The notes: a model not told the origin generated them from the sequence alone. DNA of 64,000 nt from Paenibacillus donghaensis (GCF_002192415.1 NZ_CP021780.1:6262001-6326000); one strand, 5' to 3'. Counted from the first letter of the stretch, positions 29,693-43,135 are shown. Program-made: numbers and translations.

Positions 29693-32600
29693 TTATTCAG
29701 CAGGAACCGTTTCTAAAGCTTCTTTCTTGCTTTGTGCATTCGGATCGCTTAGCTTCACATTACGATAGCGATTCATGCCTGTACCTGCAGGAATCAACTT
29801 ACCGATGATAACATTTTCTTTCAGTCCAAGCAACTTGTCGACTTTTCCTTTGATTGCAGCATCGGTCAGGACACGTGTAGTCTCCTGGAAGGACGCAGCG
29901 GACAGGAATGAATCCGTCTCAAGGGATGCTTTGGTAATACCCAGCAATACCGGCTTAGCTACTGCAGGTTCCTTACCGGACAGAATCGCTTCTTTATTGG
30001 CTGCTTCATACTCATGGATATCAGCAAATGCACCTGGCAGCAGCGTCGTATCACCAGCATCGATGATCCGGATTTTGCGCAGCATTTGTTTGATCATTAC
30101 CTCGATGTGCTTATCATTGATTTCTACGCCCTGGTTACGGTATACACGCTGCACTTCCTGCAGAATGTAGTTCTGTACCCCACGGATCCCTTTGATACGC
30201 AGCATTTCTTTAGGGTCAATCGAACCGTCTGTCAGCTCATCGCCAGCTTCAATCTCCTGGCCTTCGCTGACACGCAGCCGTGAACCGTAAGTGATGGAGT
30301 AGGTCTTGGATTCAGCTTCGCCCTGGACTTCAATCTCACGACGGTCCTTGGTTTCACGGATTTCCTTGATTACACCATCAATTTCACTGATTGTGGCCTG
30401 ACCTTTAGGGTTACGGGCTTCAAACAGCTCCTGGATACGCGGCAAACCTTGGGTGATGTCATCACCCGCAACGCCCCCGGTATGGAACGTACGCATGGTA
30501 AGCTGAGTTCCCGGCTCTCCGATGGATTGTGCTGCAATAATCCCTACAGCTTCACCAATCTCAACGTATTTGCCGGTTGCCAGGTTGCGGCCATAACATT
30601 TCTTGCAGACACCATGACGGGCACGGCAGCTTAGCACTGAACGGATCTGCAGCTTAGTGATGCCTGCATTTACGATAGCTTCAGCCTTATCGGAGTCGAT
30701 CAGGTCATTGCGGTGAACGAGAACTTCTCCGCTCTGTGGATGGCGGACGGTCTCGAAGCAGTAGCGGCCTTCAATACGGTCATACAGATCCTCAATAACT
30801 TCCTTGCCGTCCTGGATACGGGCGACCATGAAGCCTTTGTCGGTTCCGCAATCTTCCTCGCGAACAATAACATCCTGAGCCACGTCAACAAGCCGGCGTG
30901 TCAAGTACCCTGAGTCCGCTGTACGCAGCGCTGTATCGGCAAGACCTTTACGCGCTCCGTGAGTGGAGATAAAGTACTCCAATACCGTCAGACCTTCACG
31001 GAAGTTCGCCTTGATCGGCAATTCGAAGATTCGTCCGGAAGGAGTCGCCATCAGACCGCGCATCCCGCCCAGCTGGGTAATCTGAGATTTGTTACCGCGC
31101 GCCTTCGAATCAACCATGAGCATGATGGAGTTAAAGCGGTCCATCGATTTCAACAGGACATTGGTCAGTTCATCCTTGGTCTTCGACCAGATTTCAATAA
31201 CGCGGTCATACCGTTCGTCATTGGTAATCAGACCGCGGCGATATTGGTTAGCAACCACATCTACCTTAGCCTCGGATTCTTTTAGAATGGTGACCTTTTC
31301 CTCAGGAACAATAACGTCCGATACAGCAACCGTTACGCCTGAACGTGTGGAATAGGTGAAACCAAGCTGTTTGATTTTGTCCAGAATCACAGACGTTTTG
31401 GTCGTGTGATAGGTTTCGAAGCAGCGGGCGATAATCAGACCCAGATATTCTTTGCCTACCGCACTGGCTTCCGGCGCATCCATGATCAGCTTACGGACAT
31501 CCGCACCTTTTTCATAGATAAAGTATTTCTCCGGTGTACCTTGCAGCAAGTTGGATTTCGTAGCTTCATTGATATATGGGAAACTGCTTGGATAAATCTC
31601 GTTAAAGATAATCTTGCCGACCGTAGTGATCAATAGCGCACCCTGCTGTTCCTCTGTGAAGCATGTCTTGCCTAGTGCCTTCACTGGAATAGCTACACGA
31701 GCATGCAGACCTGCGGTTCCGCGCTGGTAAGCTGATACTGCTTCGTTGACGGTACGCAGAATCATACCCGTTCCCTTTTCCTCATTGTTGTCCATAGTCA
31801 GGTAGAATGTACCAAGGACCATATCCTGGGAAGGGGTAACAACCGGCTTGCCATCTTTAGGGTTCAGGATGTTGCCGGATGCCAGCATGAGAATACGTGC
31901 TTCTGCCTGTGCTTCAGCAGACAACGGTACGTGTACCGCCATTTGGTCACCGTCAAAGTCAGCATTATAAGCCGTACATACGAGCGGATGCAGACGAATC
32001 GCATGACCTTCCACCAGAATCGGTTCGAAGGCTTGAATCCCGAGACGGTGAAGCGTAGGCGCGCGGTTCAGTAGAACAGGATGCTCTCTGATTACTTCTT
32101 CAAGCACATCCCAGACCTCTGGACTTACACGTTCTACTTTGCGTTTCGCACTCTTGATATTGTGGGCAAGGCCTTTGTTAACCAATTCTTTCATAACAAA
32201 TGGCTTGAACAGTTCCAGTGCCATCTTCTTTGGAAGTCCGCATTGATACATTTTGAGATACGGACCTACAACGATAACGGAACGTCCGGAATAGTCAACG
32301 CGCTTACCCAGCAAGTTCTGACGGAAACGACCTTGTTTACCCTTCAGCATGTGGCTGAGCGATTTCAAAGGACGGTTACCAGGACCGGTTACCGGACGGC
32401 CGCGACGGCCGTTATCGATCAGAGCATCAACGGCTTCCTGAAGCATCCGTTTCTCGTTCTGTACGATAATATCAGGCGCACCCAGATCAAGAAGTCTCTT
32501 CAGACGGTTGTTCCGGTTAATTACACGGCGATACAGATCGTTCAAATCGGACGTAGCAAAACGGCCACCATCCAACTGGACCATCGGGCGAAGCTCCGGA

Positions 32601-33304
32601 GGAATAACCGGGAGCACATCCATGATCATCCAATCAGGCTTGTTGCCGGAGTTACGGAATGCTTCAATGACTTCCAAGCGTTTGATCGCCCGGTTGCGGC
32701 GCTGGCCTTGTGCCGTACGCAGCTCTTCTTTGAGGAATTCCAGCTCTTTATCAATATCGATATCCTGAAGCAACTTCTTCACAGCCTCAGCACCCATGCC
32801 TGCCTGGAATCCGTAGCCGTATTTCTCACGGTAGCTGCGGTATTCTTTCTCGGACAGCAATTGTTTCTTCTCCAAAGGTGTTTCACCTGGATCAGTTACA
32901 ACATAAGAAGCGAAGTAGATAATCTCTTCCAGTGATCTAGGGGACATGTCCAGAGCCAGACCCATGCGGCTTGGAATACCTTTGAAATACCAGATGTGAG
33001 ATACCGGAGCTGCCAATTCGATGTGTCCCATACGTTCACGACGGACTTTGGCCCGGGTAACTTCCACGCCGCAGCGGTCGCAGACTACGCCTTTATAACG
33101 GACGCGTTTGTATTTACCGCAATGACATTCCCAGTCCTTTTGAGGTCCGAAGATCCGTTCGCAGAACAGTCCTTCTTTCTCTGGCTTCAGTGTACGGTAG
33201 TTAATGGTTTCCGGTTTCTTAACTTCTCCGCGGGACCAAGAACGAATTTTTTCCGGGGAAGCAAGCCCGATTTTCATAAATTCAAAATTGTTAACGTCCA
33301 ACAA
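29693..33304 (-). CDS. rpoC: DNA-directed RNA polymerase subunit beta'
   Basis: Beta' (1203 aa) holds the catalytic Mg site, [12 protein letters not shown] near residue 460. The N-terminal zinc ligands are in [20 protein letters not shown]; the second zinc site is in [13 protein letters not shown] and the trigger loop region [16 protein letters not shown] follows. The start is TTG at 33304 with AAGGAGG 8 nt upstream, matching the MLDVNNFEF start of Bacillus homologues. It follows rpoB by 110 bp that contain a strong hairpin. Confidence 0.99.
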   Translation of the reverse strand: MLDVNNFEFMKIGLASPEKIRSWSRGEVKKPETINYRTLKPEKEGLFCERIFGPQKDWECHCGKYKRVRYKGVVCDRCGVEVTRAKVRRERMGHIELAAPVSHIWYFKGIPSRMGLALDMSPRSLEEIIYFASYVVTDPGETPLEKKQLLSEKEYRSYREKYGYGFQAGMGAEAVKKLLQDIDIDKELEFLKEELRTAQGQRRNRAIKRLEVIEAFRNSGNKPDWMIMDVLPVIPPELRPMVQLDGGRFATSDLNDLYRRVINRNNRLKRLLDLGAPDIIVQNEKRMLQEAVDALIDNGRRGRPVTGPGNRPLKSLSHMLKGKQGRFRQNLLGKRVDYSGRSVIVVGPYLKMYQCGLPKKMALELFKPFVMKELVNKGLAHNIKSAKRKVERVSPEVWDVLEEVIREHPVLLNRAPTLHRLGIQAFEPILVEGHAIRLHPLVCTAYNADFDGDQMAVHVPLSAEAQAEARILMLASGNILNPKDGKPVVTPSQDMVLGTFYLTMDNNEEKGTGMILRTVNEAVSAYQRGTAGLHARVAIPVKALGKTCFTEEQQGALLITTVGKIIFNEIYPSSFPYINEATKSNLLQGTPEKYFIYEKGADVRKLIMDAPEASAVGKEYLGLIIARCFETYHTTKTSVILDKIKQLGFTYSTRSGVTVAVSDVIVPEEKVTILKESEAKVDVVANQYRRGLITNDERYDRVIEIWSKTKDELTNVLLKSMDRFNSIMLMVDSKARGNKSQITQLGGMRGLMATPSGRIFELPIKANFREGLTVLEYFISTHGARKGLADTALRTADSGYLTRRLVDVAQDVIVREEDCGTDKGFMVARIQDGKEVIEDLYDRIEGRYCFETVRHPQSGEVLVHRNDLIDSDKAEAIVNAGITKLQIRSVLSCRARHGVCKKCYGRNLATGKYVEIGEAVGIIAAQSIGEPGTQLTMRTFHTGGVAGDDITQGLPRIQELFEARNPKGQATISEIDGVIKEIRETKDRREIEVQGEAESKTYSITYGSRLRVSEGQEIEAGDELTDGSIDPKEMLRIKGIRGVQNYILQEVQRVYRNQGVEINDKHIEVMIKQMLRKIRIIDAGDTTLLPGAFADIHEYEAANKEAILSGKEPAVAKPVLLGITKASLETDSFLSAASFQETTRVLTDAAIKGKVDKLLGLKENVIIGKLIPAGTGMNRYRNVKLSDPNAQSKKEALETVPAE

Positions 33305-33347
33305 GGAGCAACCCTCCTTAACCTAATCCTGATTTAGTACCGTTTAA

Positions 33348-33379
33348 TGCCCTCCTCGGCTTACTGTCCGAGGAGGGCA
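33348..33379 (-). other. Perfect 12-bp hairpin between rpoB and rpoC
   Basis: TGCCCTCCTCGG and CCGAGGAGGGCA pair perfectly around an 8-nt loop. It has terminator-like strength but no T-run. It may adjust rpoC relative to rpoB by pausing or processing. Confidence 0.6.
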
Positions 33380-33414
33380 CGGTAATTTATAGCTGGAACT
33401 GTTCAGTTCCTGAT

Positions 33415-36960
<3,546 letters not shown>

Positions 36961-36966
36961 CTTTAC

Positions 36967-37110
36967 TCACCCCTCATGTCTACTCACTTTAAAAATTGAT
37001 TGCGAACCCTTGTTTGGACCCGTATAATGGAACCATGATCCAATGGATTCAGTCATAAATAAAAGAAAAGCCCTTATCGAAGTCTTCGAATAAAGAGCGC
37101 ATTTATCCAT
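36967..37110 (-). CDS. Candidate 47-aa leader ORF coupled to rpoB
   Basis: ATG 37110 is preceded by GATAAGGAG 10 nt away. The frame runs MDKCALYSKTSIRAFLLFMT... to ...KVSRHEG and stops at TGA 36969-36967, six bases before the rpoB TTG. Its last codons GAG-GGG form the rpoB ribosome site, so the two would be translationally coupled. A terminator-like hairpin (37061-37098) lies within its codons about 5-17. The peptide resembles nothing I know; it may matter through its translation rather than its sequence. Confidence 0.5.
   Translation of the reverse strand: MDKCALYSKTSIRAFLLFMTESIGSWFHYTGPNKGSQSIFKVSRHEG
37023..37028 (+). promoter_or_regulatory. Candidate antisense promoter in the rpoB leader
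   Basis: TTGCGA at 37000-37005, 17-bp spacer, perfect TATAAT at 37023-37028 on the plus strand. It would produce RNA antisense to the rpoB leader and attenuator. Seen in sequence; activity unknown. Confidence 0.35.
37061..37098 (-). terminator. Terminator-like attenuator in the rpoB leader
   Basis: GCTCTTTATTCGAA pairs with TTCGATAAGGGC (12 bp with two single-base bulges), followed by TTTTCTTTTATTT on the minus strand. It lies about 110 bp before rpoB and inside the leader ORF, so ribosomes on the ORF would melt it. Confidence 0.55.
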
Positions 37111-37343
37111 GACCAAAATACTCCTTATCCAGTAGATTTGCCCAAAACGTACATATTATACGTCAGCAAGCACCAGTTTATGCACTGATATTCATTAGAC
37201 CATGCAGCACTTACTCCCGCATCGTACAAGAAGCACTTGGCACAAACGAGCCGCTTTAGCATGCGCTTGCCGGGCGACAATATATCACTTGACTTTTCAG
37301 CAAACTAAAGACATGGAGCCTAGCTTAATACTGACATTTTATA

Positions 37344-37372
37344 ATAATACCACTATCAATTTCGCATGTCAA
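37344..37372 (-). promoter_or_regulatory. Promoter of rpoB-rpoC
   Basis: Minus-strand TTGACA (37372-37367), 17-bp spacer, TATTAT (37349-37344). Transcription would start near 37337, leaving an unusually long leader of about 375 nt before rpoB. Confidence 0.75.
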
Positions 37373-37388
37373 TGAAATTATTATATTT

Positions 37389-37985
37389 TTATTTCTGTGC
37401 TTTGATAATCCGATAGCCCTTGTCTTTCCCCTTTTCTTCTACAACCGGGAACAAGCTTTCCAGCTTCGCAACTGCTGAAGGAGCCCCCTGCTTCTTCTGA
37501 ATCACAATCCACAGCGAACCACCCTCATTCAAATGCTGATAGGCCTCTTCAAAAATCTGATGCACCACAGCCTTGCCGGCACGGATGGGCGGGTTGGTGA
37601 GAATCACATCAAAGGTCTGTTCCTTCAATGCGCCGAGCACATCGCTTTCCATTACCGTCACATTCCGGATTCCATTCTGCTGGGCATTCTCACGGGCCAG
37701 TTCTACAGCACGGCTATTGATATCAAGCATGGTCACATGCCCCTTTGGAGCCAAATGCGCTGCGCTGAGTCCGATAGGACCATAACCACAACCTACATCA
37801 AGAACTGCCGCACCTTCCGGGATCTCCATCGTTTCAATTAAAGCTCTACTGCCATAATCGATATCGCCTTTGGAGAACACTCCGGCGTCACTGGTGAATT
37901 GAAATTTCCGGCCCCTCAAAACGGTATGAATGGTACGTCTGTCATGACGTGCCTCCGGCTGCTGTGAGTAGTAATGCTGCGACAT
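37389..37985 (-). CDS. Class I SAM-dependent methyltransferase (RsmC/YbxB-like)
   Basis: A 198-aa Rossmann-fold methyltransferase. Motif I VLDVGCGYGPIGLSAAH near residue 60 binds SAM, and motif IV LTNPPIRAGKAVVHQIFEEA carries NPP, typical of N-methylation of nucleobases. The family includes RsmC, which methylates 16S rRNA guanine, and B. subtilis YbxB located at the same place between rplL and rpoB. Substrate assignment is by similarity only. AAAGGGAG precedes the ATG. Confidence 0.9.
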   Translation of the reverse strand: MSQHYYSQQPEARHDRRTIHTVLRGRKFQFTSDAGVFSKGDIDYGSRALIETMEIPEGAAVLDVGCGYGPIGLSAAHLAPKGHVTMLDINSRAVELARENAQQNGIRNVTVMESDVLGALKEQTFDVILTNPPIRAGKAVVHQIFEEAYQHLNEGGSLWIVIQKKQGAPSAVAKLESLFPVVEEKGKDKGYRIIKAQK

Positions 37986-38035
37986 CTCTATTCTCCCTTT
38001 CCGTTCTTTTGATAATTCTCATCCTATATTACACA

Positions 38036-38067
38036 ATAAACCCCTTGAACAAGTTCAAGGGGTTTAT
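38036..38067 (-). terminator. Hairpin terminator after rplL
   Basis: AAACCCCTTGAAC and GTTCAAGGGGTTT form a perfect 13-bp stem 18 bp after the rplL stop, followed by ATT. The weak T-run suggests partial readthrough into the methyltransferase gene. Confidence 0.75.
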
Positions 38068-38082
38068 CAGTTATAGAAGGAA

Positions 38083-38442
38083 TTACTTCACTTCTACAGC
38101 TGCGCCTGCTGCTTCCAATTTTTCTTTGGTAGCGTCGGCTTCTTCTTTGCTCACTTTTTCTTTGATTGCTTTTGGTGCGTTGTCTACCAGATCCTTAGCT
38201 TCTTTCAAACCAAGACCAGTGATTTCGCGAACGGTTTTGATAACGTTGATTTTGGAAGCGCCAGCGCCTGTCAAAATTACGTCAAATTCGCTTTGCTCTT
38301 CTTCAACGGCTGCTACAGCACCGCCGGCAGCTACTGGAGCTGCTGCAGTTACGCCGAATTCTTCTTCGATTGCTTTTACCAGGTCGTTCAGTTCCAATAC
38401 GCTCATGCCTTTAATTGCTTCCAAGATTGCTTCTTTGCTCAT
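38083..38442 (-). CDS. rplL: 50S ribosomal protein L7/L12
   Basis: The stalk protein (119 aa) recruits translation factors. The N-terminal dimerisation region [14 protein letters not shown], an Ala/Gly-rich hinge ([17 protein letters not shown]) and the C-terminal domain [20 protein letters not shown] with [16 protein letters not shown] are present. Confidence 0.98.
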   Translation of the reverse strand: MSKEAILEAIKGMSVLELNDLVKAIEEEFGVTAAAPVAAGGAVAAVEEEQSEFDVILTGAGASKINVIKTVREITGLGLKEAKDLVDNAPKAIKEKVSKEEADATKEKLEAAGAAVEVK

Positions 38443-38508
38443 GATAGAACCTCCATTTTATATTTAAATTTAGTTTGTGTTGTTGATTATGCTGTCAGAG
38501 CCAAAGGC

Positions 38509-39012
38509 TTACGCGCTTTGTTCTTCTTTCTCTGCAACAGCTTTAACTGCAAGCGCGAAGTTGCGCATTGGTGCTTGAAGCACGCTAAGCAGCATGGACA
38601 GCAAACCATCGCGGGATGGAAGCTCTGCCAATGCTTTCAGTTGGTCCGCGTCAATGACACGACCTTCCACAACGCCGCCTTTAAGTTTCAAAGCTTCGTT
38701 TTTCTTGGCGAAATCATTAAGGATTTTGGCTGCGATTACCGCATCCGTTTCGCTGAATGCTACTGCTGTTGGACCAGTCAGAACTGCATCAAGCTCAGTA
38801 AGCTCGGCTGCCGCAGTTGCGCGGCGAAGCAGTGTGTTCTTCAGGACCTGAAAGTCAACGCCAGCTTCACGAAGCTGCTTGCGCAGTTCAGTCACCTGGG
38901 CTACGTTCAAACCACGATAGTCCGCAACTACAGTAGTAATACTGCCTTGCAGCTTGCCAGTTACGACATCAACTGCATCCTGTTTAGCTTGGATTACATT
39001 TGCATTTGCCAA
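38509..39012 (-). CDS. rplJ: 50S ribosomal protein L10
   Basis: L10 (167 aa) anchors L7/L12 dimers. [39 protein letters not shown] and [20 protein letters not shown] identify it. The start is TTG at 39012 behind CAGGAGGTG. It is preceded by its own promoter and a leader with an attenuator, the known L10 autoregulation arrangement. Confidence 0.97.
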   Translation of the reverse strand: MANANVIQAKQDAVDVVTGKLQGSITTVVADYRGLNVAQVTELRKQLREAGVDFQVLKNTLLRRATAAAELTELDAVLTGPTAVAFSETDAVIAAKILNDFAKKNEALKLKGGVVEGRVIDADQLKALAELPSRDGLLSMLLSVLQAPMRNFALAVKAVAEKEEQSA

Positions 39013-39255
39013 TTGTATACACCTCCTGAAAATTTATGTGACGGCATCTCTTCCAGAGAAAGTACACCGTACCTACGCAGGCATTAGAAAAGCCTCCGCA
39101 GAATCACGAAGGCTTGATAAAACGAAAATTACACAGGCAACGCCCGGCATTTCTTGTTTCTATCACAACACCTCGGTAGGAAATTAAGCCCTACGGCACC
39201 TACTGTCTACGGTAAGCATATTCAAGTTCAAGAAGATAACCTTCATCTTCACAAC
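39013..39255 (-). ncRNA. L10 leader (autoregulatory 5'UTR of rplJ-rplL)
   Basis: About 240 nt of leader contain the CCTACCGAGGTGTTGTGATA segment typical of L10 leaders in Bacillota and end with a terminator-like hairpin at 39115-39088. In this family L10(L12)4 binds the leader and favours termination. Identification is by position and these motifs. Confidence 0.75.
39088..39115 (-). terminator. Attenuator hairpin of the L10 leader
   Basis: AAGCCTTCGTG pairs with TGCGGAGGCTT, followed by TTCTAAT on the minus strand. It is the conditional terminator expected in the L10 leader. Confidence 0.75.
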
Positions 39256-39261
39256 TGTTAT

Positions 39262-39290
39262 AGATTATCAAAGATGACTCATAGAGTCAA
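39262..39290 (-). promoter_or_regulatory. Promoter of rplJ-rplL
   Basis: Minus-strand TTGACT (39290-39285), 17-bp spacer, TAATCT (39267-39262), placed immediately after the rplA stop. Confidence 0.7.
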
Positions 39291-39297
39291 CCCCCAA

Positions 39298-39990
39298 TTA
39301 TCTGAAGACGGTTGTGTTTACACGAGCGCTAGGACCCATAGTGGACGAAATAGCGATGCTCTTCAGGTATACACCTTTAGCAGAAGCTGGTTTCGCACGG
39401 TTCAGAGCGTCGATCAGGGATTTAAGGTTCTCGTTCAACTGTTCAGCGTTGAAAGACACTTTGCCGATTGGCGCGTGAATTTGTCCCGCCTTGTCCAGGC
39501 GGTATTCGATCTTACCGGCTTTGATTTCTTGCACAGCCTTGGAAACATCGAATGTAACTGTTCCGGCTTTAGGGTTAGGCATCAGACCTTTACCACCAAG
39601 CAGACGACCCAGTTTACCTACTTCACTCATCATATCAGGTGTAGCTACGCAGACATCGAAATCAAACCAGCCCTGTTGAATTTTGTTGATCATATCCTGA
39701 TCGCCTACAAAATCCGCGCCGGCAGCTTCCGCTTCCTTAGCTTTTTCACCTTTTGCAAATACAAGCACACGTTGTGTTTTGCCTGTGCCGTGAGGCAGGA
39801 CAACAACACCACGAACAGCTTGGTCTTGTTTACGCGGGTCTACGCCCAGACGCACTGCTGCTTCAATGGTTTCGTCGAATTTAGCAGTCGCTGCTTTTTT
39901 CACAAGCTCAACGGCTTCAGCTGGCTCGTAAGTCGCTTCGCTGTTGATCAGCTTGGCAGCTTCTTGGTATTTCTTACCATGTTTTGCCAT
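39298..39990 (-). CDS. rplA: 50S ribosomal protein L1
   Basis: L1 (230 aa) forms the mobile stalk at the E-site. [40 protein letters not shown] and [17 protein letters not shown] are typical. ATG 39990 with AAAGGAGGAAC upstream gives the normal start; upstream in-frame codons are dropped. It follows rplK. Confidence 0.98.
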   Translation of the reverse strand: MAKHGKKYQEAAKLINSEATYEPAEAVELVKKAATAKFDETIEAAVRLGVDPRKQDQAVRGVVVLPHGTGKTQRVLVFAKGEKAKEAEAAGADFVGDQDMINKIQQGWFDFDVCVATPDMMSEVGKLGRLLGGKGLMPNPKAGTVTFDVSKAVQEIKAGKIEYRLDKAGQIHAPIGKVSFNAEQLNENLKSLIDALNRAKPASAKGVYLKSIAISSTMGPSARVNTTVFR

Positions 39991-40072
39991 GAAATGTTCC
40001 TCCTTTGTGGTGTTAGCGGAAATTCCTCCCACATATTGCGGTCATGATCGACCGGTTGCTCGAAAGACAATA

Positions 40073-40498
40073 CTAGTCTTCGATTGTGATACCCATACTG
40101 CGGGCAGTACCTTCGATCATCAGCATTGCAGCTTCAACAGTTGCAGCGTTAAGATCGGGCATTTTTTGCTCAGCAATTTCACGAACCGCAGCGCGGCCGA
40201 GTTTTGCTACTTTTTTCTTGTTTGGTTCACCGGATCCTTTTTCTACTTTAGCAGCGATGCGAAGCAGAACGGCAGCCGGAGGAGTTTTGGTGATGAAGGT
40301 AAACGAACGGTCTTCAAACACTGTGATTTCAACTGGAATGATCAGACCTGCCTGATCAGCAGTACGAGCATTAAATTCCTTACAGAATGCCATGATGTTG
40401 ACACCTGCTTGGCCCAATGCCGGACCTACTGGAGGGGCTGGATTCGCTTTCCCTGCAGAAATCTGCAGTTTCACCATTTTGATAACTTTTTTAGCCAT
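40073..40498 (-). CDS. rplK: 50S ribosomal protein L11
   Basis: L11 (141 aa) is part of the GTPase-associated centre and the thiostrepton site. [38 protein letters not shown] and the later [12 protein letters not shown] are diagnostic. ATG 40498 fits AAGGAGGTG; the in-frame GTG before it overlaps that site. Confidence 0.98.
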   Translation of the reverse strand: MAKKVIKMVKLQISAGKANPAPPVGPALGQAGVNIMAFCKEFNARTADQAGLIIPVEITVFEDRSFTFITKTPPAAVLLRIAAKVEKGSGEPNKKKVAKLGRAAVREIAEQKMPDLNAATVEAAMLMIEGTARSMGITIED

Positions 40499-40573
40499 GA
40501 GTGACACCTCCTTGCGTCAATAGTGGTCTTCGAACGCCTTTTGGCGCTCTCCCACAAGAAACCCTAACCATTG

Positions 40574-41107
40574 TTATATTTTTTCCACTTGAGTAAAATC
40601 CAACTCCAGCGGGGTTTCCCGTCCAAACATGTTAACATGTACCTTGATCTTGCTCTTGTCCGCCAAAATTTCTTCCACGGAGCCCACAAAATTCGCAAAG
40701 GGACCAACCATAATACGTACAGATTCCTTGATTTCGAAATCAATAACAGCTTTAGGTTCAACCATACCCATATGCTTCAGAATTTGTTCTACCTCTTCCG
40801 GAAGCAAAGCGGTAGGCTTGGACCCGGAGCCTGTCGAACCAACGAATCCGGTAACGCCCGGCGTATTGCGGACAACATACCAGGAATCGTCCGTCTGGAC
40901 CATTTCCACCAAAACATATCCGGGGTAAACTTTACGCATGACGGTTTTTTTCTTGCCGTCTTTGGTTACGATTTCTTCTTCCATAGGAACAAGAACGCGG
41001 AATATTTTGTCTTCCATGCCCATGGACTCAACGCGTTTTTCCAAATTGGCTTTGACCTTATTCTCATACCCGGAATAGGTATGAACGACGTACCATCTTT
41101 TTTCCAT
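40574..41107 (-). CDS. nusG: Transcription termination/antitermination factor NusG
   Basis: NusG (177 aa) binds RNA polymerase through its NGN domain (WYVVHTYSGYENKVKANLEK, VYPGYVLVEM) and uses a C-terminal KOW domain (VRIMVGPFANFVGSVEEI). It follows secE by 21 bp and precedes rplK, the universal order. Confidence 0.98.
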   Translation of the reverse strand: MEKRWYVVHTYSGYENKVKANLEKRVESMGMEDKIFRVLVPMEEEIVTKDGKKKTVMRKVYPGYVLVEMVQTDDSWYVVRNTPGVTGFVGSTGSGSKPTALLPEEVEQILKHMGMVEPKAVIDFEIKESVRIMVGPFANFVGSVEEILADKSKIKVHVNMFGRETPLELDFTQVEKI

Positions 41108-41128
41108 ATCAAGCCACCTGGGACCTCT

Positions 41129-41320
41129 CTAAATAATCCTTTCGATCACAGCGGAAATGCCGATGTCCAGAACCCAGAAGTACAGAGCAATAACTACAAT
41201 TGTACCGAGAACGATTAAAGTGTAGTTCTTAAGTTCTTTACGACTAGGCCAGCGAACTTTTTTGAGTTCACTCCAGCTCTCAGTGAAAAAGGAAAACAAA
41301 GACTTAAAACTACGTTTCAC
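41129..41320 (-). CDS. secE: Protein translocase subunit SecE
   Basis: A 63-aa short SecE with one membrane helix (YTLIVLGTIVVIALYFWVLD) and the conserved amphipathic ELKKVRWPSRKEL. The short Gram-positive form stabilises SecY. The start is GTG at 41320 with GGAGGTGTAG upstream. Confidence 0.96.
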   Translation of the reverse strand: MKRSFKSLFSFFTESWSELKKVRWPSRKELKNYTLIVLGTIVVIALYFWVLDIGISAVIERII

Positions 41321-41340
41321 GCCGACTACACCTCCAAAGA

Positions 41341-41490
41341 CTATCTGGTTTCGCGATGAGGAGTTTGCGAGTTACAGTACTTGCAAAATTTCTTCATCTC
41401 CATGCGGTCGGGGTGATTTCGCTTGTTTTTGGTTGTCGCATAGTTCCGTTGTTTGCAACTTGTACAAGCCAAAGTGATAATTACCCGCAT
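41341..41490 (-). CDS. rpmG: 50S ribosomal protein L33 (zinc type)
   Basis: A 49-aa protein with zinc ligands Cys9, Cys12, Cys36 and Cys39 (CTSC, CKYC) and the ending [12 protein letters not shown] 41490 follows GGAGGTGCACAGC. It leads the rpmG-secE-nusG operon, as in Bacillus. Confidence 0.96.
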   Translation of the reverse strand: MRVIITLACTSCKQRNYATTKNKRNHPDRMEMKKFCKYCNSQTPHRETR

Positions 41491-41585
41491 GCTGTGCACC
41501 TCCCGATGACGTCCTTCCAATTCTAAAATCAGAAGACGCAAATATTGATCCTAAAAAAAGCCGCGAATTTAGGCCTACCTAAAAC

Positions 41586-41615
41586 ACTTTAGCATACTGC
41601 TAATGGCTGTGTCAA
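41586..41615 (-). promoter_or_regulatory. Promoter of rpmG-secE-nusG
   Basis: Minus-strand perfect TTGACA (41615-41610), 18-bp spacer, TAAAGT (41591-41586), about 95 bp before rpmG. Confidence 0.6.
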
Positions 41616-41767
41616 CGAAAGAATTGCCTGCTACATGGGGTGTATCCGCATTGCGTAGTCTTGTGTCCATCCTTTGACGCTGAGGCTGTCCAATCCCCGC
41701 ACTTTGCTGCTTGCCTTATTCATTATGGGGTAATACGACAGTGTATAAACCTGCTCTAAGCAAGCAC

Positions 41768-41793
41768 TAAAAAAAGACTCGAAGTCCGAGCCT
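41768..41793 (-). terminator. Terminator of sigH
   Basis: Minus-strand GCTCGGACTTCGAGTC followed by seven T residues, 20 bp after the sigH stop. The 170 bp between this and the rpmG promoter contain no convincing gene. Confidence 0.75.
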
Positions 41794-41812
41794 TTCAAGT
41801 AACAGTATACCA

Positions 41813-42457
41813 TCAATTGTCACGCACTTCCAGATATCTTTCGAGTTTCCGTTTCACCCGCTGCAGCGCATTGTCGATCGACTTCACATGTCGCTTCAGA
41901 TCCTCGGCAATCTCCTGATAGGAGCGCCCGTCCAGATAGAGCATAAGCACCTTGCGTTCCAGATCGCTTAGAATTTCAGCCATCTTGTCTTCAAGACCAC
42001 TAAACTCCTCCTGATTAATGATCAGTTCTTCAGGATCAAGCACCTGAGTTCCACAGATCACATCCATTAGCGTCCGGTCGGAATCCTCATCATAAATGGG
42101 CTTGTCCAAAGAGACGTAGGAGTTGAGCGGGATATGCTTCTGACGGGTTGCCGTCTTGATAGCGGTTATGATCTGACGCGTAATACAGAGTTCGGCAAAA
42201 GCCTTGAAAGAAGAAAGCTTATCGCCCTTGAAGTCACGTATAGCCTTATACAGACCAATCATGCCTTCCTGCACAATATCTTCACGGTCCGCCCCAATTA
42301 GAAAATAAGAGCGAGCCTTGGCCCGGACGAAATTACGGTACTTGTTGATCAAATGTTCCAATGCGCCACTGTCGCCACCACGGAAAACCTCGACAATATC
42401 TTCATCGCTTATGAAATCATACTCGGATAGCATTAATTCCTTGAGGTCGACACTCAC
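41813..42457 (-). CDS. sigH: RNA polymerase sporulation sigma factor SigH
   Basis: Sigma-H (214 aa) directs early sporulation and stationary-phase genes. Region 2 is strongly conserved: KYRNFVRAKARSYFLIGADR, EDIVQEGMIGLYKAIRDFKG and FAELCITRQIITAIKTATRQ; region 4 has SYQEIAEDLKRHVKSIDNAL. The start is taken as GTG 42457 with GGGGGG 7 nt upstream, close in length to B. subtilis SigH (218 aa). It lies between rae1 and rpmG as in Bacillus. Its presence supports an endospore former. Confidence 0.97.
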   Translation of the reverse strand: MSVDLKELMLSEYDFISDEDIVEVFRGGDSGALEHLINKYRNFVRAKARSYFLIGADREDIVQEGMIGLYKAIRDFKGDKLSSFKAFAELCITRQIITAIKTATRQKHIPLNSYVSLDKPIYDEDSDRTLMDVICGTQVLDPEELIINQEEFSGLEDKMAEILSDLERKVLMLYLDGRSYQEIAEDLKRHVKSIDNALQRVKRKLERYLEVRDN

Positions 42458-42514
42458 CAAGAATCCCCCCGGCTGCAACGCTTGACACATCGTCACTTCG
42501 TGAAATATAGGAAC

Positions 42515-42544
42515 AGTATATATTATGTTACCTTACACCGTCAA
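42515..42544 (-). promoter_or_regulatory. Candidate promoter of sigH
   Basis: Minus-strand TTGACG (42544-42539), 18-bp spacer, TATACT (42520-42515), in an AT-rich gap about 60 bp before the sigH start. In B. subtilis this promoter is repressed by AbrB; here that is only an analogy. Confidence 0.55.
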
Positions 42545-42610
42545 CCGTAAATCGTCCAAAAAAAATCATCAATAACATAATATGGAATATCGTTCGTATT
42601 TCTTAACTTT

Positions 42611-43135
42611 CTACTGCCTGCGCCATTTCTCCAGCTCATCGCGGACATCCGGCGGAAGTTTATCCTCCAGCGAATGCCGTGAGGAGCCTCCACTGCGGGG
42701 ATCAATAGCTTTCTTGACCTGCTTCTGGTTCTCTTCGACCTCAAGGCGCAATTCTCTGGCTGAATACCGCAGAGCCCCTTTAGCAAAAATGACATGCTGC
42801 TCAATGGAATCGCTGGTGGCCACATAAATTTGACGGCGGCGGTGGCTGAATTCTCCAACCAGCCGTTCGATGCATTCGTCGGCCGTTTCTTTTTCCTTAG
42901 TGAAAAAGACCTGCACCTTGCCTTGGACGAATGAACGGCCCAGTCCGGGAACACGGTATGCATCAAACACGGCGATCACCCGCCGGCCTGAAAAGGCCTG
43001 ATAATCGGCGAGCAAATCCAGCAGCCGGTCGCGTGCTTCCTGCATCCCGCTGAGCGACAGCGCCGCCAGCTCCGGCCAGCCGCCGATTATATTATAACCA
43101 TCCACAAGCATCACATCACGCCAATCGGCCCTCAT
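42611..43135 (-). CDS. rae1: NYN-domain ribosome-dependent endoribonuclease (Rae1/YacP)
   Basis: A 174-aa PIN-like NYN nuclease. MLVDGYNIIGGWPEL near residue 9, RRVIAVFDAYRVPG with Asp in the middle and YVATSDSIEQHVIFAKGALR give the acidic catalytic residues. The B. subtilis orthologue cleaves mRNA in the ribosomal A-site. Its start overlaps the rlmB stop by one base (TAATG), so the two are translated together. Confidence 0.92.
   Translation of the reverse strand: MRADWRDVMLVDGYNIIGGWPELAALSLSGMQEARDRLLDLLADYQAFSGRRVIAVFDAYRVPGLGRSFVQGKVQVFFTKEKETADECIERLVGEFSHRRRQIYVATSDSIEQHVIFAKGALRYSARELRLEVEENQKQVKKAIDPRSGGSSRHSLEDKLPPDVRDELEKWRRQ

Noticed and set aside
41631..41816. 61-codon minus-strand frame after sigH
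   Set aside because: It reads through the sigH stop region and the intrinsic terminator, has no ribosome site and no recognisable features.
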